Source: Cristatella mucedo (Eukaryota > Bryozoa > Phylactolaemata > Cristatellidae). Taken from it: 64,000 nucleotides of DNA. The stretch is from NCBI GenBank assembly GCA_009760855.2, contig WPIO01000006.1, forward strand, positions 10,328,501 through 10,392,500. Reading direction: 5' to 3'. A program made the translations under genes and the position numbers. The notes beneath the pieces were generated by a model. That model saw nothing but the letters and a program-made list of their open reading frames with translations, was not told where the DNA came from and did not search any database. Each line of letters opens with the position of its first letter. Positions within the stretch are counted from its first letter, which is position 1. Shown here piece after piece: positions 23,527 to 35,159 of this stretch.

Positions 23527-23940
23527 AATTTGTCCAATAGTTGAACATGTGTTTAGGATACCCGTCGAAAGATAAATACGTTAGACTGGGATCGGAAGTT
23601 CTGATGACTCCCGCATAAAAGAAAAATGATTACGCAAACCACGCCTAATCCAGAATGAAACCGGACGCAGCAAATCTACAAATAAAAAATTTACTTGTAT
23701 CCCAACTTGTCGAACCTTGATTGATCGCGATATATGCTTGAAACTTATTGAGGTGCATTCTTGTGACTTGTATACAGCTTCATTTTCAGGGTCGGTTGGC
23801 ACCTTGTAGATTCCATACTTCAGGTATCGGAGTGAAATTTGAAATGCAAGTTCAATGTAACTCCGTCTGTAACTCCACAAAGTCATAAATTTCAGCTCTG
23901 CTCGTTTCAAATGAGGCTGAAAATTAAGCTGCATGACGTT
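23527..23940 (+). repeat. dispersed repeat R1, copy 1
   Basis: About 400 bp closely resembling 53620-54000 in the same orientation (shared tracts include CTTGTATCCCAACTTGTCGA and AGGGTCGGTTGG). Class unknown; no terminal repeats seen. Confidence 0.75.
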
Positions 23941-24261
23941 CGATGGTGTATACGGATAAATGCATCTAACCGAAATCAGTATCCCACACGAGACGTCCTA
24001 TTGACACCCATCTTGTTAGCCCAACCCACCTTGAATAAAAGGAAGCGCAAATGCACGCAGTGCAGACATCAATTTCTAGATTCCGGGGATGACGGAGGTT
24101 TCTGTCGGGCCGAACTTTCTCTGCTCTACTCTCTCTGCAGTGTTTACACATTCGACCGCTCTTCGCGTTATTTAAATCGCGGTTACGACAACTTTAGACG
24201 TAGTATCCTATCGCCGCTGCTCCTGCAGGCTTTCGCATTCGCTTCTTGGGTTTCGTTCTGC

Positions 24262-24992
24262 TGTAGCCGAGTTCCAGGAGTCAGAGGCTATTTCCTACCA
24301 TGCGCCGCCATACTCTGGTCGCGCCGCCGCTCGCCATGCCGCTGAGCTAGGGTAAGACGAGCGGCCGTCAGGCGATACCTCTTTATAATATCGCATGCGC
24401 CAACAGCAACTGGGGAGCTAAACGAGTCTACAGGGAGGGTCCTATACAAAGTACACAGTAGGGGCGCAAGACGACGCAGCAAGCGCGAACAAACGTGTTA
24501 GTTGGTCAGTCGGTTTCCGCAGTCCCGCCGTTGTACCGACTTCGTTCCAACGGTACGAGCGTATGCCGTAAAAGATCCAGCTAGCTGAGTAACTGCTTGG
24601 CTAGTCGGAGTCGACGTTTCTCACAGTCGAGAGTTTCCGCAGAAAGACGCCAACACACAGGGGTCACGAACAGGCTACACGGGGAACGCGGAATATACAA
24701 GTCTCCACAACGAGAGTGCTATCTAGCTCCGCTCGGGCCTTGGGCATTCGTCGCCTTGCGTGCGTGGCCGCATCGCCGGAGTACGCCTGCACCCATCCAG
24801 GTGCATAACTCGGCGAGACCGGGAGTCTATAACACCACGACTTACTCGGCCAATTTCCCGTACCCACGAGCCACGGTGACATCACGTCAGCGCACATCCG
24901 GCCATACCCATAGGTCCAACCCAGGCCTAGTTGGTGACCCTTACCACATTATAGCCCGCCCGTCCCAGACAACCGAACCAAGCCAGGGTACA
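24262..24992 (-). mobile_element. solo LTR, family S, copy 1
   Basis: 731 bp with TG/CA ends (plus strand TGTAGCCGAG...GGGTACA), flanked by a 4-bp target duplication CTGC at 24258-24261 and 24993-24996. It is the reverse complement of the element at 29903-30647. The minus strand carries a TATAAAGAGG box near the same place as the partner. Confidence 0.85.
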
Positions 24993-25025
24993 CTGCCTTT
25001 GCCACATTTGCTTACAATTAATTTG

Positions 25026-25400
25026 TTGTAATAATAATAATAATACATTTTCATAGCCCCCTCAGAGAACTGAATCTCTTTCTGGGATGTTTACAGATGC
25101 TGTATAGAAAACATTACCAAATGTTTGGTGGTAACATGTTTGGTGATAGCAAGCAGAAAGCCTAGTGTGAGCAGGTACATAAGCTCGGAGAACAAGCCAC
25201 AAAGACCGAGCAAATTCTGTAATAGACAGGTGCATTTTAAGCTTCTTTTTAATGTAATCATGTCTGGAGACGTTATGACATGCGTCAGGAGTGAATTCCA
25301 GGCTTTAGAAGCATGGGAACTAAAGGCACGGACTACGATGGTTTTTAGGTTCGTATGAGATATGGCTAAACGGTACCGAACTTTCTCGCCTCGCGATACC
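25026..25400 (-). mobile_element. L2-type LINE 3' fragment
   Basis: (AAT)n, then the reverse complement of the LINE tail, and a minus-strand frame matching the last ORF residues (AFSSHASKAWNSLLTHVITS) of the reverse transcriptase protein. Confidence 0.8.
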
Positions 25401-26451
25401 AAGCGCTACTCGCATTCCTTATCCGTTGCAGAATTCTCTTCAAAAACTAAAGTTCTCGCGAACATCGTATTCAGAAACCGCTGCAGTTAAGATCTGTCTA
25501 AAGCTGATCTGCTTTTTGTTTTGCCGTAGCGTGTAAGAAATTACGTGCCTACGGACATCTAAACGCTTAATCCTTCGGGCTGCTGGGTCTCCCACGCCGG
25601 CGACGGCGTTAGATACGCCGGCGGATAGCAGCCTGCATATTAGTTATGATCGTGCCTCCCTTTTGTCGCTTCGTTATCTTAGTTCAAATGCGTTCCTAGA
25701 TGTTATTGCCGATACTAAATTAAATTATGCATTAACAAGAGAAAAACGCCCTGGAGCCACCTAGGGAGGGCCGGGGCCATGAGCTGAGACGCCTCTCGTT
25801 TGGCGGAAGCGGCGAGCTTAGTACGCGCTCGATTGGTATCGGTAGCACTGTTTCGAACCGCTCCGCACATTTTACCTCAAGCATTACCTTAAATCTCTCC
25901 AACTTAGTGGTCGTCAGGCCTGTTAAAACTCCGGCGGCCCAACTTAACGCCTGTTTTTGGAATCCTCTCTCAATGTACAATAAATCCCTATTTATAAGTG
26001 ACATTATTTCTGAAAAGGCCTCGATTTGCTCGCCTTGACTAAAACTTGGCTAAAATCGGTAAATTGCCCGACAACTAAGAGTAAACCCCGTCTGGCTTCT
26101 CATTCTTTCACAGCCACAGATAATTAAAAACTGGAGGTGGAGTCGCTGCTATCACACGCTCGAATTTCAATTTCAATTTCACCCGACAACAACACCGATG
26201 GTGGCAGTAGTCTCACACTAACCAGGAACAAAGTTCTTCTTTATCTCAGATTTCCCCGATCGCATTTCGATTCTGTGTGCTAGAAATTGTTCTTTCCTAA
26301 TTATGGGTGATTTCAACATTCATTTTGATAACTTATCTGACGATTCAGCTCTGAATTTCGTGCATTGACTGACTCTTGTGTCCCATGTGCTTGGCTCTAC
26401 TCACATCAAGGGTAACATACTCGACCAAATTTTCTCATATAACTACACTTT

Positions 26452-27970
26452 TGTAGCGCCCTGCTGGCCTTGGCTGAATTTTAGCGCGAACAAGAGCTGT
26501 TCGCAGGCGGGCTAGAACTCCATTGTCCTGGAGCAGTGAGCTAGCGTCAGTGCGGTTAGAGAGGAAGCGCTTAAGAGCAAGCCAGGAAGCTCTCTGACCA
26601 GCGGTGGCGATTCGGCTTTTAGAATTGGTCCGATACCCGCGGGAGCTGCTGATTAATGTTGGCTGGCCTGTCAACCTTCGCCATCACTCTGTCCAAAAAG
26701 AATCGTCTGAAACCCATTCGCCATTCAAGCTGCACAGAGGGGACATTCCAGTGGCCTAGTGCCGGTGTTAATTACTTACCGTAATGGGCCCTGGTGTCGG
26801 GCCCAATACCACTAAGCTCTTGCCCCATTGTCTCAGCTAAGTATTTAAGAGTCGAGCGACGCTCGCTCTGGGCCTTGTGTTTTTGGTCTCTTCTGGTCTT
26901 CTGTCCGGCTCTGCGCTTCGACGCCGTCAGGCACTCGTTTCTCTAAAAGCGAGGGAGGAGGGCGAGCTGTTCGCCGACGATGGACGGAACAGGACAAGAC
27001 AGCGCTATGAGGATTCGGTGGACTCCACTGAATACGGTCGTATCACGCCCGAGTTGGCATTCTGTGTTTCGTTTGTGTTTTGTGTGTGCGTGCTAGCACG
27101 TGGTCTCGGCATTGGGATTTGCCGGTGCGAGCTAGGCGTAGTTGACGTGTGTGGAGCCCTAGTTCTCCGGTTAGGGTTTAGGCTCCGGTTTGAGCTCCGT
27201 CTATTTGGGTCGTTCCCCAGTATAGATGTAAGTAGCGTAAGTGTTGAGACGTGTTTCCTCCGCAAGAGTGCTTGAGGTGGCGTGTGTGGAGTATTCCTGC
27301 CACACTGGTGGAAACCAATACCTAGTTCTCCGGTTAGGGTTTAGGCTCTGGTTCGGGCTCCGTCTATTTGGGTCGTTTCCCATTATACACATAAGCAGCC
27401 CCAGTGTGGATACGTATTTCCTCCGAAAGAGTGCTTGAGGTGGCGTGTGTGGAGTATTCCTGCCGCACTGGTGGAAACCGAGTCCTAGTTCTCCGGTTAG
27501 GGTTTAGGCTCCGGTTCGCGCTTCAGTGTGGAAAAGTATTCCCTCCGCAAAAGTGCTTAAGTTGGCGTGTGTGGGTTATTCCTTCCGCACAGGTGGAAAT
27601 GAAGTCCTAGTTCTCCGGTTAGGGTTTAGGCTCCGGTTCGCGCTCAGTGTGGAGAAGTATTCCCTCGCAAGAGTGTTGGTGCTGTTGAGAACGTGCGAGG
27701 AGTGTGGAGATAAAGCTGTACTAGACGCGCAGCGACTTTGTGCGCTTGCGAATAAAGTTCAGTAAAATCTCAATTTGTGTCTCGCTTTCCAATTCACGCC
27801 GCGGACTCACGACCCCATTTAGGAACGGTAAGCAGGTCGGCGCAAGAAACGCTCGTTTCGTGGCGGCCAGCTTATTGCGCGTAGGAACGCACCGAATGGC
27901 AGTAGGCGCAAGGCTACGCCGCTAGGTAAGTGGCAGGTCAAGCCTACCCCGCCGAGCCTTCGGCGTTACA
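26452..27970 (+). mobile_element. 1.5-kb solo LTR inserted in LINE copy 2
   Basis: 1519 bp with ends TGTAGCGCC and GGCGTTACA, a 9-bp inverted repeat with one mismatch. It is flanked by the 4-bp duplication CTTT (26448-26451 and 27971-27974). The uninterrupted target is seen in LINE copy 1 (ACTACACTTTGTCATC). A TATTTAAG box at 26842 and an AATAAA at 27751 fit a plus-strand LTR with promoter and poly(A) signal. Confidence 0.9.
27155..27680 (+). repeat. tandem repeat with telomere-like TTAGGG core inside the LTR
   Basis: Four units start CTAGTTCTCCGGTTAGGGTT at 27159, 27322, 27485 and 27607. Spacing is about 163, 163 and 122 bp; the last units lack a ~40-bp block. Confidence 0.9.
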
Positions 27971-29118
27971 CTTTGTCATCACCAGTATTTACCAAATCCA
28001 GCTTATATAACCACTTGCAGATCTCATTCAGTCTGCAATGTGTGCCCTCCTTCTCATCCTCCAAAATCACCTGTGAATCGCGAAAATTCAAGACACTTGA
28101 CATCGATGCTGTCCGTGAGCGAATATCTGCCTCGCCTCTGCTGCTCAATCCCTCTTCCGACAAGTCATCACTGGTGGATTGCTATAACACGACACTAGCT
28201 GACATGCTCGACGAGCTTGCAGCTCTGACTAAGCGCACGGTGCGCCCTCGCCCAAACGGCCTATGGTTTACCACAGACATTAAATTAGCTAGGTCTACTA
28301 AGTGCAAGCTTAAAAAAAGCATAGACAAGATCAGGACTGACGGTCCATCGACAGGCATACGAGGACTACTGTAGATCGTACCAATCGATCCTAGCAAAGG
28401 TCAAGTCTTGCTTCTATAAGCAAAATTGTTGAATCACAGATGCGCAATCCAAAAGTGCTGATGTCGGCGGTCAACCATCTCCCTAACCACTCACAACGAT
28501 AGCTCCTTACCTAGTGATCCCTATGATGATCTAGCTGTTCGCTTCTCTAGCTTCTTTGTCAAAAAGATGGGCAAGATCAGGTAGTCCACCCCCTAAGATG
28601 GCAGCACCCCCTCTGGAATCATGTCCCTCAATTCAATGCAGCACCTCAACGTCTAACTTCTAGGAGGTCACTACTGACCTCGTCCGGAAGTTCGTATCCC
28701 AATCGAAGAAGACAGCGAGTCCACTGGACCCTATTTTTACTGTCCTGCTTCTGCGATGCATCTATCTACTGCAGCCATGCATTACTAGCATAATAAATAT
28801 GTCGTTAGCCTCCTCAGGTCATGTCCCAGAACCTTTCAAAAAGGCGGTAGTTAGTCCTCTTCTCAAGAAAGCAACGCTAGACCAAGATAACTTGAGCTAC
28901 GTCTGCCCAGGATTATTACATTCTCGTGAACTACCATTGATATAAGTGAATATCAGTTTGAGAAGTTACATTAATTTCTTTGCTTATCCTCTTGTTGGTG
29001 ATACCAATCATCTTAGCGACGAGATTCGCAGAGACACTCTTTGTCTTACTCACGCATGCAATTTTGATAACTTTGTCCTATAGAAGGCCTTCATTGATTT
29101 GTTTATCAAGTTTAAAAA

Positions 29119-29292
29119 AAATCCTAGCCGATTTAACAGCCTCTTTTTGTATAGCGACAGACGAGCCTTTACGGCTATCTCCACCGCTTGCTGTGGCGAT
29201 AATGGATCGCCAACCGCAGGAATCGAACCCACGACCTCGGGAGCGAGGTCGTGAAGGCAACCGCCTTACCTAGTGTGCCATCACGGCTCACC
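29119..29292 (-). repeat. tRNA-derived SINE, family B
   Basis: Minus-strand head with CTAGGTAAGGCGGTTGCC and B box GGTTCGATTCC, a body containing ATCGCCACAGCAAGCGGTGG-like sequence, and an AT-rich 3' end. Matches five other copies (43689, 54201, 57241, 60780, 61876). Confidence 0.85.
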
Positions 29293-29902
29293 AGTTTACA
29301 ATCAGAATTCACTTTCTCTGCTAGGGCAGTGGCATTAGTCTTTGCATCTTCTCGAAATTAAGAAGACATCCGGACGTAATGATATTTTAGCTGCAGATTA
29401 AGTGACAGCTTGGATATAACACATTTTTTAGTTTATTGCTGTTATTTCCACATAAGTAGTAGTGCTGTAATCATGGTAATGAAGAGGCGCTCCAAGATCT
29501 CTTGAGTTAACGCTTTCATATGCTTGCGCCATTCATTCCTCATACATTGTTTCTAATCCAGCACACTCGAGTAACGACTCGTGTCATTAATGTGCCTTCA
29601 GCCACTCTTCACCTGGTGGGAATCGTATTTACCGGGCAGCTATCGAGACACAGCCAAGATGCATCTTAAATAATTGTTTAATGATTTGGTATCCGACCAG
29701 AAATCCAAGTCGTGTATGCAACGGTCTTATCAGAAAGAGTCAGTAAGAGCGCATGCCTTAGTTGTAACAGTTACATTAATGTCATTGGCTACTGTACCCG
29801 ATTCTGAGTTGTCTGTTTTGATACCCCTTTTTTACACTCAGTTCCATAAAATTGTACAGTGTAACCATCCACATACGGTAATATATAAGAATTGAATGTT
29901 AT

Positions 29903-30647
29903 TGTACCCAGGCTAGGTTCGGTTGACTGGGACCGGACGGCTGTAATAAGGATAACCGGCTAGGCCGGGGTCGGACCTACGGCATGGCCGGATGTGCAGT
30001 GACGTGAGGTCACCGGGGCTCTTGGGTAGGAGAAGTTGGCGGAGTAAGTCGTGGTGTTGGAGGCTCCCGGTCTCGCCGAGTTATGCACCTGGATGGGTGC
30101 AGGCGTGCTCCGGCGATGCGGCCACGCACGCAAGGCGACGAGTGCCCAAGGCCCGAGCGGAGCTAGATAGCACTCTCGTTGTGGAGACTTGTATATTCCG
30201 CGTTCCCCGTGTAGCCTGTTCGTGACCCCTGTGTGTTGGCGTCTTTCTGCGGAAACTCTCGACTATTGTTGAAGTCTGCTCCGTCTATCCCAGAATACTC
30301 AGCTATCCCACTAGTACAAGCACACGCCATACAAGATCCGGCGTATGCTTGTACTGGTGGGACGTAGGCCGGCGACGGTGTGACGGTGGAAGCCGACTGA
30401 TCAACTAACACGTTTTTTCGCGCTTGCTTCGTTGTCTTGCGCCCCTGTAGTGTGCTTTGTTTAGGACCCTCTCTTTAGACTTGTTTAGCTCCCCTGTTGT
30501 TATTTTCGCATGTGTTATTATTATAAAGAGGGTTAACCTGACTGCCGCTCGTCTTACCCTAGCTCAGCGGCATGGCGAGCGGCAACGTGGCGGGAGTATG
30601 GCGAGGTTTGGCGGGAAATTGCCTTTGACCCATGGAACTTGGCTACA
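29903..30647 (+). mobile_element. solo LTR, family S, copy 2
   Basis: 745 bp from TGTACCCAGG to GGCTACA, flanked by the 4-bp duplication TTAT (29899-29902 and 30648-30651). TATAAAGAGG lies near 30521. Inverted relative to the copy at 24262-24992. Confidence 0.88.
30307..30361. repeat. 22-bp inverted repeat (hairpin) within the solo LTR
   Basis: Arms beginning CCCACTAGTACAAGCACACG and ending CTTGTACTGGTGGG pair over 22 bp with two mismatches around an 11-nt loop. One arm is missing from the partner LTR. Confidence 0.85.
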
Positions 30648-31640
30648 TTATCATATGTGAGATGTCATTCATGACGCACGCAGATATTCACCATAAGCTT
30701 TCAGAAGTAGATCCACTATCCAGCATTTGAATTAATAACAATTTGAGATGCAGATACCACTTCTTTCCTGCAATGGCGTAAGAATTTTTTTTTTCTAGAG
30801 CAACATTATTCAGAATTAGATAAATATATTCATTCATGTATATATTATATTGATAATCAACAAGTGTGCAAAAAATCTTCGCAAATCACATACAGCAGTT
30901 AGACATAAAATGATTCTAACAGTTCTTTACTTGGCTATTAGAATCATCATCATGAGAAATATTGAGCTTTTGATATCTAATTGCAATTTCAATAATCACA
31001 TCTGATAGATCAAGTATTACAAGATTACAATTACATTTCACTAGAAGAAGGCAGATCTTTAGCTCAACTAGTTTTAATTCTCGTTTCATTACACTACGCG
31101 ACGGATTAAAATTTCTGTCATTGGATACAACGTGAGTTTTTCTAATCCCTTATGCTTAATATAAATAAAAAATGGCTATTTATCTGCACACAATTTGCTT
31201 TTGTGATAAGAAAATGCTATTTTGGAGTTCTCTAGCTTTGATGTTTGGCGTGGTTCGACCGGCGGGTTCACACGTATAGCAAGCGCGAGTGGAATTAGTG
31301 AAGGTTAGGTGGACGTAACGTTATTGAGTAACATCTATAGAAACGTAAGAGTACAAGTGCTTAAACGAAATGGTAATAATTGCTATTTTAGAGTGAGAGA
31401 ATACTGAATAACCATATTTGATTGAAATGGCAGTAGGAGGTTTCTTGCACCCAGCAGGTGCATTTTTCTAAAAGTGTGGACAATATACCAAGACGAGAGT
31501 GAAAAAGTGCTCCGTGAAAGCATCTGCGATGATGTGACAGGCTTACAAAGAATACTTCGGTATGCACGTCGGCGATAAAAAAAACAATGCACACCTCATT
31601 TCACATGCGACCACTGCAGGGAAACTAGTGAAAAATGCCG

Positions 31641-31780
31641 AGCTGGTTTGGTCTAACGGAAATGATGCTCGCCCCGACCAAGGTCTGGCTGAGGTCGTGG
31701 GCTCGAGACCGGAGGCATACATGAAGCACCTGAATAGAGATTAAGTTCTCTTAGAGCGCTTTACAAATGAAATATATTTT
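31641..31780 (+). repeat. tRNA-derived SINE, family A
   Basis: AGCTGGTTTGGTCTAACGG head, GTGGGCTCGAGACC B-box-like segment and GAATAGAGATTAAGTTCTC tail shared with the L2 LINE. Confidence 0.85.
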
Positions 31781-32059
31781 TTAAGGTAAGGTGAACGGTT
31801 GCAGCTCGCGAGATATAATATCTTGCACACTCCTGTCTATTTGTGCGCTGGTACTGAAGAGAAAAGGAGTGCCGTGAAGGTTGTAACCCATGAATTTGGC
31901 TGGAGCCGACTGACCACTTGAGCAGCAGCCACATCTGCCTGGTGGACACTTCCAACTTCGAACTGGCAAGAGTGCATCACCCATCGTGTATCATGACACA
32001 CTCCTTCATTTATCGCCCCGGTACTGCACTGTCCTGAGCTGGCCGTCCTCACCTTACCC

Positions 32060-32700
32060 GAATGGGATCGGCCAACGTCAGGAGCGAGCAGCAAGTGTGA
32101 CGGATCTCGGAAGATCAACACTCCAGTTTCACAGATGCAGCTGATGAGAGAAAGCCACACTTCCCCCAGCCAGAAAGACCTCAACGATCTGACCTGAGAT
32201 CTTAGTCTTACCGAGTCCAATGCTGAGCTTCTGGCATTGCTAGGCTCACGGAGAGGAGCTGCTTGGATGGGTGAAGGTGCGAAAGCCACAGGTCAGAGAG
32301 AGCGTCACCAAAATTTCTCCAACTTCTTCAGTTGGCAAGATAAACTGTGCTTTTGGAAAATTGACCGGTCTTTTCGAAGCTATAGGAATCACCTGTAGCC
32401 CGAGTGAATGGGGCCTAATTTGAGACCGTTCACCGAGGAGCCTCAAAGCCGTGCTGCTTCGTAATGGGAACAAGCACCCTTCTTCACCTATGGCTCACTC
32501 AGTGCAACTCAAAGAGGACTACGCCAGTATCAAGATGTTGGTGAATGCCTTGAAGTTGGACGAATACGACATGGAGGTCAATGGGGCCTTGAAAAATGTG
32601 TCAATCCTGATTAGCCTCTAAAGCGGTTTCCCGAAGTTTCACTGTTATCTTTGCCTATGAGACAGCCGGGACACTCTGGCGCTCACAAAAGGGATTGTTA
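32060..32700 (+). pseudogene. decayed transposon-associated ORF fragment
   Basis: The plus strand shows, in shifting frames, SLTESNAELLALLGSR, SWQDKLCFWK, SLKAVLLRNGNKHP, MAHSVQLKEDYASIKMLVNA and then FHCYLCL-stop-DSRDT. I recognise this order from a large uncharacterised protein family scattered in multicopy through hydra, fish and arthropod genomes, whose usual text includes SLKAVLLHNGNKYPS and FPCYLCLWDSRDT. Several frameshifts and stops make it non-functional. The family's activity is unknown to me. Confidence 0.65.
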
Positions 32701-33369
32701 TCACAAAATGTATTTTGCCTATACTGGGTCCTAGCGTTAACTGGTAAAGGTTTAGCGAATTACTCAACGTTTTTAGCTAACTATATTAAATAAAATGCGC
32801 ACACCTTATAATTTCTTAGATGTTTTCATTAAACATAATCTTAATTTAAGCAGTACATATTCGATAAGAACAATGCCAGTGTTTATCCTTGGAGCGTCCG
32901 CAAACTTCTGAGCCTTCTTATCGTTGAACATACCTAGGCTCGCGATGATATTACTTATGATGCCCCTGTGAATAGTATTTTTACTTTATTGATAATTTCA
33001 TTTAGTACCTATTAAAGTCAGACTCAAGTTCCATATTTCGCATGTCGCAATGCCAATCCTCGGTTTCAAACCTTAAAAACCACTGAATCGATATCAGTTT
33101 AAGCTAATCTAATGTAATGACCGTAAAAATCTTGTATCGTGTCGCATTAGAAAATTGCATGCATGCTACAGTTTGGAGATGCTTGAATTGTCAAGTCCAA
33201 CAAAACATGAGTTTGTTTTGTACGACTTTCTTGAGTTTCCTTATTGCCATTCCAAACACTATTGAGAGGATATCTCATGTATGTAAATCCCACGAGAACA
33301 CAGTACTTGTTGATATATGGACTCTCAACTAAGACACTGACTCTTTTTTAATAAGCCCTTCATTATTTT

Positions 33370-33960
33370 TCCGTTTTCATTATTTTGGACGATGATATTC
33401 TTAAAGTTTTCCATCGTCTTTCCACTGAAAGCAACGATCATATTTCAAAGAGAATGCACTTTAGACCATACCCTTTTTTAAAATTTTTATCCTTCTCGAT
33501 TAAGCCAATGTACCCCAAGCTGTGGTAACGATTTGGATTGCTTGAAGAAAACAGTCTCGTGAAAAGCCATAATCACATAATCTTGCTTCACGCAAAACTT
33601 CAAAATACGACAGTGCAGGATATAACGAGTCCTTGAAACGAGATCGAGAACTAACTTTTCAACCCTTTTTCATCACTTTGGTAATGCATCGATATGAAGA
33701 ATTCTCACTCCAAGTGATCTTTTTGCTTGTAGTAGTGAATAATCAGAGAAGTGATTATGCATATGCGTAGGATAGTTGATGTCAACTTCAATGGCATAAC
33801 CAATCTTAGAATAGGCATCCAACCAAAGAGATCTTTCATCAGACCAGCCGCTACTACTTTTTTGCTTAAATCCTGAAATTGATATGGTCTGTCGTTTCCC
33901 ATCTGTCAAGGTTTGTAGTACGATTATCACTGCGATAGGTATTTGTTTTTTTTAGGATCA
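33370..33960 (-). pseudogene. Polinton/Maverick-type DNA polymerase B relic
   Basis: Minus-strand pieces, in order, recall the protein-primed family B DNA polymerase of Polintons. They are GYAIEVDINYP-x-MH-x5-DY (about 33830-33740), KLVLDLVSRTRYILHCRILK with a following FKQS (33660-33540), and FSGKTMENFKNI (33430-33395), the counterpart of the usual FGKTMEN motif. Frameshifts and stops separate the pieces. Upstream minus-strand sequence to about 34360 may belong to the same gene. No integrase, ATPase or capsid genes were found nearby. Confidence 0.65.
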
Positions 33961-34449
33961 ATCACCGAATAACAAAGGAATATTAGTACTCTAAATAATG
34001 TTACGTCAAGAATTAGGTAATTGATAGTCGTGATACTCACCCATTGTCTTATAACCAAACGTACTCAAAAGATTAATTGCAGAAACTAGATACTGCTCAA
34101 AACTCGCGTCTCCGTCCTTAAAGTGCCCTCAACAAGTTTATCAAAAGTCAGACTATTCAAATTATAATTGCACAAGGTGCTCATAAACTTCTCATGATAA
34201 TAGAATTTCGCTCCAGAGAGTCTCTAAAAGTCATCCAAGCATTTCCAAGGAAGCCCTCAGCGAAGCAATTCATAAAAAATGTCTTTGTTATCCTTAGAGT
34301 CATGATATGCAGTAGTTAATCGATAGCGATCCTACTCCAAAGTGACACTAGTCTTAGCTCCACAGCCAAGTGTGCCTGGTTTTTGTTTCGTACCGTAGCA
34401 AAAAATTTGGGCTACGTAGACATGGACACAACAACCAAGCTATTCCACG

Positions 34450-34540
34450 AATTTGAGACATCCTTTACTGACTTCTGTTAATTCACTACTCGTAGGTCTT
34501 CCTGACTATGAAATTAGGCTCCAGCAGAAGAGTCTGGAGC
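34450..34540 (+). mobile_element. short LINE reverse transcriptase fragment
   Basis: Degenerate plus-strand sequence matching the LINE C-terminal segment read as FC-x-LLVGLPDYEIRLQQ; interrupted by the next element. Confidence 0.45.
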
Positions 34541-34544
34541 TAGG

Positions 34545-34900
34545 CTTTTAATGTAATGTAAAGTATCTATTCGTTTGTAACTCTACAGAGTCACAAGAAC
34601 AAAGTGGGTGCATTTCGCAGGAGAATTTTCTTCACCGAAATTAATGCCTAGGCGGCTTTCGGTGCGAACATATTTAGCCAACACATTTAATCTCACAGAG
34701 AAAATGAGAAGCATTGCTGAGCTTAGAAGGCAGTCAAGGAAGCGAGTAGCGTGAAGTAGCAGCTCTGGACGGCTGGCAAAAATGTGTCGAATTCTGCAGC
34801 ACGAGGAGAGAAGATGGTGTTGCGCAAAAATTGTGAATGTCAGTTCCACAGTCTAGGATTTGCAAAGCAAAAGCTTTAGTCGCCAACAGTATTTATACCA
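34545..34900 (-). mobile_element. LINE 3' fragment, second family
   Basis: Starts with the reverse of the ATTACATT tail and reads on the minus strand like the 3' end of the copy at 39720-40400 (GCACCGAAAGCCGCC region). Confidence 0.7.
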
Positions 34901-35159
34901 AGGGATGAAGCAGATAATTTTTAGGCCATAGAGGACCTGATGGCACGAAGAGGGTGAAAGGAATAGCAGTTCAGCTACGTATGAAGAAGCCAAACCACGA
35001 ACTCTTCTTGAGGGTCAGGATAAGAATTTTCTTCCGCTGAAGTTGGTAGTTATAATAATATATGTTTAAATAGTGACCGCAGCGCACTTAATATCTAATA
35101 ATGCACATATTAATGCACATATCTGTAAAGGAAGCATGATCATATGAGTATTAATAGCA

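Larger units (their letters stand above)
25410..28905 (+). mobile_element. L2/CR1-type LINE copy 2, split by a solo LTR
   Basis: Aligns with 15035-17040 of copy 1 in the same orientation, covering the 5' region, the endonuclease part and the start of the RT part. It is interrupted at 26451/27971 by the solo LTR and is truncated near 28905 before the catalytic RT motifs. Frameshifts throughout. Confidence 0.85.

Noticed and set aside
31837-32289. 150-codon minus-strand frame
   Set aside because: Antisense to the decayed transposon-associated ORF, whose recognisable motifs are on the plus strand.
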